Of a DNA stretch of 31,795 nt, positions 30,618 to 31,795 are shown piece by piece (within the stretch, counting starts at the first letter, position 1; the number at the start of each line of letters is the position of its first letter). Under the pieces are notes generated by a model. The model saw nothing but the letters and a program-made list of their open reading frames with translations, did not search any database and was not told the origin of the DNA. Both the position numbers and the translations under genes were made by a program. The DNA comes from a virus: IMG/VR virus record IMGVR_UViG_3300021957_000169, positions 1 through 31,795 of that record; one strand, given 5' to 3'.

Positions 30618-31479
30618 AGATATAAAACATAGTATCGTTGAACTTGTACCCAACACCTTCGACGAACTGCTTTGGTTGGCACGCATAGAGAACAGCGACC
30701 TTACGCTGTACGTCTTCGGGTACGCTGTTCTCTTCCCACATCTCGCACTCCTCTTCGACTACGTTAATAGTGAAGGTGTTCACGTTCTCCAGACGCACCT
30801 TGTCCACATACTGCCTACCGAACCGCTCCCGCACATTGATAAAGTCCACGGGCACTACCTCATCATCCTTTATATCTACCTTCTGTGCGGCAATAAGCTC
30901 CTCCATTTTTGGTTTTATGTCTGCGTTTAAGAACACATGCCCGACCTCGGCAAGGTGCACTAGCTCTTGTAGAATACTAGACTTGTGTTTTGAGTACCTG
31001 TTCAAACCCAGAGCTTCATAAGCGTTCCTCAACCTGTCACTCGCAGAAGACGATAACCTGTACAGTTCGTGCCTCATGTTATCTGCGTGCAGCATCCCTA
31101 TCTCGGGTATGGTGTAGCTGCTCAGCTTTTGACGCGCTGCCTTCACCGCAATGTCCATACGGTTAGACATACGCATATAGTGTTGCTTCGACCCGCTGCT
31201 GTACTTTTTGTTTTCAATCTTGCGTGAATATACAACGAACTTCTTAGGTCCATACCTAGTCGTATAGAAGTCACCGTACCCGATCCACCCCATGGCATAC
31301 ATGTCGTCCTCCCTGTATACCCACGTACTAGCGCCGTCACGATTCTTCAGTTTCACGCCGCGTATGGCACGCTGCACCGCTATACCGAACGCTACTAGCT
31401 CATCAGGCTGAGTAGACGCATTCATACCTGATTTGATCTCTTCGTTAATGTCGGAAACAAGTTTTTTGTTATAGCCCAT
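30610..31479 (-). CDS. Hypothetical protein of the leftward operon, 289 aa
   Basis: The ATG is preceded by GGAGAA and overlaps the upstream stop (TAATG). I do not recognise a named family. The N-terminal 120 residues contain AFGIAVQRAIRGVKLKNRDGASTWVYREDDMYAMGWIGYGDF and KKFVVYSRKIENKKYSSGSKQHYM, a mix of aromatic-rich strands and basic helices as in uncharacterised phage proteins. The middle is helical. The C-terminal 45 residues (VPEDVQRKVAVLYA, VEGVGYKFNDTMFYIYA) are homologous to the end of the next gene. The charge pattern (RDGASTWVYRED) suggests nucleic-acid contact, but that is a guess. Confidence 0.75.
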   Translation of the reverse strand: MGYNKKLVSDINEEIKSGMNASTQPDELVAFGIAVQRAIRGVKLKNRDGASTWVYREDDMYAMGWIGYGDFYTTRYGPKKFVVYSRKIENKKYSSGSKQHYMRMSNRMDIAVKAARQKLSSYTIPEIGMLHADNMRHELYRLSSSASDRLRNAYEALGLNRYSKHKSSILQELVHLAEVGHVFLNADIKPKMEELIAAQKVDIKDDEVVPVDFINVRERFGRQYVDKVRLENVNTFTINVVEEECEMWEENSVPEDVQRKVAVLYACQPKQFVEGVGYKFNDTMFYIYA

Positions 31480-31703
31480 TAGTTCTTCTCCATGTCTGGT
31501 CTTGGTTTCGGTTTAATTGTTACGGACATTGCGTCCGTCTTCTTGCATTGCCCGATTGCATTCTTATCAAACGCATAGACGGGTTCGTAATACGCAGGCA
31601 GTGCATCGCCGCATGCTTCTGCGCTCGGAAAGACCGTGCTTGATTGCAAGGTCTCCCCACTGATGCTGTATGTCAGCATGAGTATCGTAAAGTATTCTAC
31701 CAT
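31479..31703 (-). CDS. Small hypothetical protein with two cysteines, 74 aa
   Basis: The ATG lies within the stop region of the upstream gene (ATGGTAG), so translation is probably coupled. The N-terminus is a short apolar strand (MVEYFTILMLTYSI), followed by STVFPSAEACGDALPAYYEPVY and IGQCKKTDAMSVTIKPKPRP. The apolar start is not long or uniform enough for a confident signal peptide or membrane helix. Two cysteines (near residues 31 and 53) could form a disulfide. Similar short genes are common at the edges of marine phage operons, and no function is suggested. Confidence 0.6.
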   Translation of the reverse strand: MVEYFTILMLTYSISGETLQSSTVFPSAEACGDALPAYYEPVYAFDKNAIGQCKKTDAMSVTIKPKPRPDMEKN

Positions 31704-31795
31704 GGCGGCTCCCCGTTCTCGTCCAGTTGTACCTGTTTGAAGGTGAAGTCTCGCTCCACTTTCGGCTCACCCGCATCGACAGCAGTGGTAACGTT
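31697..31795 (-). CDS. C-terminal end of a leftward gene entering from the right edge
   Basis: Read leftward from the window edge, the frame is open for 32 codons and ends at TAG (31697-31699). Its last residues are acidic and basic mixed: DAGEPKVERDFTFKQ and later LDENGEPPW. The stop overlaps the ATG of the 74-aa gene, the same coupled arrangement seen elsewhere in this operon, which supports it as real. The piece is too short to name. Confidence 0.55.
   Translation of the reverse strand, partial: NVTTAVDAGEPKVERDFTFKQVQLDENGEPPW

Noticed and set aside
31567-31776. A 69-codon minus-strand frame near the right edge
   Set aside because: It overlaps both the coupled 74-aa gene and the entering partial gene in another frame, is Arg/Ser/Thr-rich and has no ribosome site.

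Overview
The window looks like part of a lytic-style tailed bacteriophage genome, most likely a marine or aquatic podovirus-like phage. It has two opposed blocks of tightly packed genes. Positions 1-17053 read rightward and encode virion proteins, including two giant ones. Positions 17127-31795 read leftward and encode DNA replication, recombination and small accessory proteins. Many neighbouring genes overlap by 1-17 bases (ATGA, GTGA, TGATG or TAATG junctions), which suggests long polycistronic units with translational coupling. I see no rRNA, tRNA, integrase, transposon or CRISPR array. Terminase, portal and capsid genes are not in the window and probably lie to the left. The host cannot be named from the sequence.

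Rightward block: the C-terminal end of a probable tail or receptor-binding protein, then a 160-aa unknown, a 1993-aa repeat-rich virion protein with an EF-hand-like loop, three smaller structural or ejection-type proteins, and a 2156-aa polyvalent protein. The last carries an 18-copy proline/glutamine repeat and an HEMGH zinc-protease motif. Both giants also have a similar Gly/Ala-rich hydrophobic segment. A likely picture is internal proteins that are ejected with the DNA and act on the host envelope.

The two blocks converge at 17052-17140, which holds a leftward intrinsic terminator and a second large hairpin.

Leftward block, in transcription order from the right edge: small unknown genes, a VRR-NUC nuclease, a small coiled-coil protein, an HTH protein, a protein with a RAMP-like glycine-rich end, a 0.57-kb non-coding pentamer array, two unknown genes, an HTH plus DUF6378-like protein, family A DNA polymerase (Leu at the 762 position), a Cas4-like iron-sulfur nuclease, a degenerate HNH-like basic protein, an SNF2-type helicase, a small coiled protein, an excisionase-like HTH protein, a Cys4 protein, an SSB-like protein with an acidic tail, a primase-helicase, and a 74-aa unknown. 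Together they form a nearly self-sufficient replication set.

The most unusual element is the array at 27934-28505. It is built of 90 degenerate pentamers (plus-strand NNRMC; GKYNN in the leftward transcript) interrupted every 7-10 units by a 9-base element NNRA-CCGCC. Spacing is kept while the sequence drifts, and the array is flanked by a hairpin made of the same punctuation element in inverted form. I do not recognise it as any described element. Other notable signals are two copies of a near-identical palindrome (TTAGTAC-NN-GTACTAA), a peptide motif shared by the two adjacent ssDNA-binding candidates, and paralogous C-terminal ends in two adjacent unknown genes.
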